DNA of 64,000 bases from contig NZ_PSTQ01000003.1 in assembly GCF_002931075.1 (NCBI RefSeq), positions 372,001-436,000 on the forward strand. Reading direction: 5' to 3'. Shown piece after piece: positions 63,136-64,000 of the stretch (position 1 is its first letter; each line of letters opens with the position of its first letter). The stretch is from Pseudoclavibacter sp. AY1F1 (GTDB taxonomy: Bacteria > Actinomycetota > Actinomycetes > Actinomycetales > Microbacteriaceae). A model generated the notes under the pieces. That model saw only the letters and a program-made list of their open reading frames with translations, ran no database searches and was not told where the DNA came from. A program made the position numbers and the translations under genes.

Positions 63136-64000
63136 GCGCCCCAGGGCTGGTGCGTCTCGCGGTGACCGGCAGCACGGGAGCTGTTGGCGGTCTCGTCGCG
63201 CGCCAACTCGCTGACGCCGGGGCGTCCCAGCTCCTCCTCGCGCGCACTCCGGCGAAGGCGCCGAGGCTCCCGGGGCGCGTTGTCGCATCCTTCAGCTACG
63301 CCGATCGTGACGCATCCACTGCCGCCCTTCGCGGCATCCGGACCTTGTTCATGGTGTCGGCTGCGGAGAGCGAGTCGCGGCTGGAGGAACATAGGGCGTT
63401 CATCGATTCGGCGGCAGATGCCGGGGTCGAGCACGTCGTATACACGTCGTTCTTCGGGGCCTCACCGGACTCGACCTTCACTCTGGCGCGGGACCACTTC
63501 GCGACGGAGGAGCACCTGAAGGCGTCGGGAATGACGTGGACGTTCCTGCGCGACAACTTCTACATGGACGTCATGCCGCTCTTCGTCGGCGACGACTCCG
63601 TGCTGCGCGGGCCCGCCGGCGACGGTCGGGTGTCGATCGTGAGCCGCGCCGACGTGGCGGCGGTCGCCTCGACCGTGCTGCTCGCACCGGATGCACACCA
63701 GGGGGCGACGTACGACCTGACGGGTCCGGAGGCGCTCACGGCGACCGAGATCGCAGCAGCGATCTCGCACGCTCGGGGCACCGACGTCTCATTCCACGAC
63801 GAGACCATCGACGAGGCGTACGAGTCGAGGAAGAAGTGGGGTGCTCCCGCCTGGCAGAACGACGCTTGGGTGAGCACGTACACGGCCATCGCAAGCGGCG
63901 AGCTGTCGCGCGTTTCCGACGATGTCGAGCGGATCACCGGCCGGGCGCCGCTGTCGTTCTCGGAGTACCTGGCAAAAGGGGAGCTCGGCGTCAGCGACTA
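63132..64000 (+). CDS. NmrA/QorB-like NAD(P)H-binding oxidoreductase (possibly cut at the edge)
   Basis: The frame from ATG 63132 (4-bp overlap with HxlR, ATGA) stays open to the edge, giving 289 codons plus the bases TA. The opening VRLAVTGSTGAVGGLVARQL is the Rossmann loop; HVVYTSFFGASPDSTFTLAR and WTFLRDNFYMDVMPLFVGDD and TYDLTGPEALTATEIAAAIS are marks of QOR2-type quinone reductases of the NmrA group. Length is near the family's, so the last TA may begin the stop codon. Pairing with an HxlR regulator, as in qorR-qor2, fits quinone or electrophile defence. Confidence 0.85.
   Translation, partial: MSAPGLVRLAVTGSTGAVGGLVARQLADAGASQLLLARTPAKAPRLPGRVVASFSYADRDASTAALRGIRTLFMVSAAESESRLEEHRAFIDSAADAGVEHVVYTSFFGASPDSTFTLARDHFATEEHLKASGMTWTFLRDNFYMDVMPLFVGDDSVLRGPAGDGRVSIVSRADVAAVASTVLLAPDAHQGATYDLTGPEALTATEIAAAISHARGTDVSFHDETIDEAYESRKKWGAPAWQNDAWVSTYTAIASGELSRVSDDVERITGRAPLSFSEYLAKGELGVSD

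Overview
The window is about 64 kb of high-GC DNA with compact, mostly leader-poor genes, frequent GTG starts, 4-bp ATGA/GTGA overlaps and a heavy excess of the hexamer GGATGC/GCATCC inside genes. With the gene content (WYL, IclR, PucR and HxlR regulators, an LLM/FMN-reductase pair of the CE1758/CE1759 type, maltokinase, an HspR-type HAIR operator before clpB) this points to an actinobacterium, most likely Microbacteriaceae. The genus cannot be decided from the sequence. No rRNA, tRNA, CRISPR array, phage or insertion sequence was seen.

Layout. 1-6.5 kb: WYL regulators, VOC proteins, a pterin-dehydratase/VOC fusion coupled to an MFS pump, and an AT-richer patch with a 39-residue basic protein and a GreA-like protein. 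6.5-14.3 kb: a sugar-acid catabolic island (two hydroxyacid dehydrogenases, IclR regulator, MFS importer, gluconate-5-dehydrogenase-like SDR, FAH-family protein, idonate-dehydrogenase-like enzyme, gluconokinase) with a conserved palindrome at two promoters. 14.3-18.3 kb: LysR/EamA divergent pair and a luciferase-like monooxygenase with its FMN reductase. 19.2-26.1 kb: an omega-amino-acid island (class III aminotransferase, PucR regulator, methylmalonate/malonate-semialdehyde dehydrogenase, succinate-semialdehyde-type dehydrogenase). 26.2-29.4 kb: PPOX-fold protein, RsmC-like methyltransferase, maltokinase.

29.5-31.4 kb: a zeta-toxin-like kinase preceded by two overlapping small genes that are paralogues of each other, a likely toxin-antitoxin operon with a duplicated antitoxin. 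31.6-35.8 kb: DUF1023 hydrolase, YrdC-like protein, DUF2993-like protein, membrane protein. 36.0-42.8 kb: a 1,820-residue secreted multidomain glycoside hydrolase resembling GH59 galactocerebrosidase, divergent from a regulator joining a DeoR-type HTH to a LacI-type sugar sensor. 42.8-46 kb: an Ogt-like protein whose catalytic Cys is Val, then clpB (lacking the N domain) behind a HAIR operator and ten 16-bp tandem repeats.

46-64 kb: membrane proteins, a PEP-mutase-like enzyme, nitroreductase, NUDIX and DapA-like pair, a 2H-phosphoesterase split by a Ser-Asp/Ser-Gly repeat, EamA exporter, CGNR protein, amtB-PII (PII lacks Tyr51), a kinase/phospho-lyase-like pair, CPBP protease, GAP protein, alcohol dehydrogenase, and an HxlR-centred redox cluster running off the right edge. 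Many gene ends are closed by long near-perfect hairpins without U-tracts.
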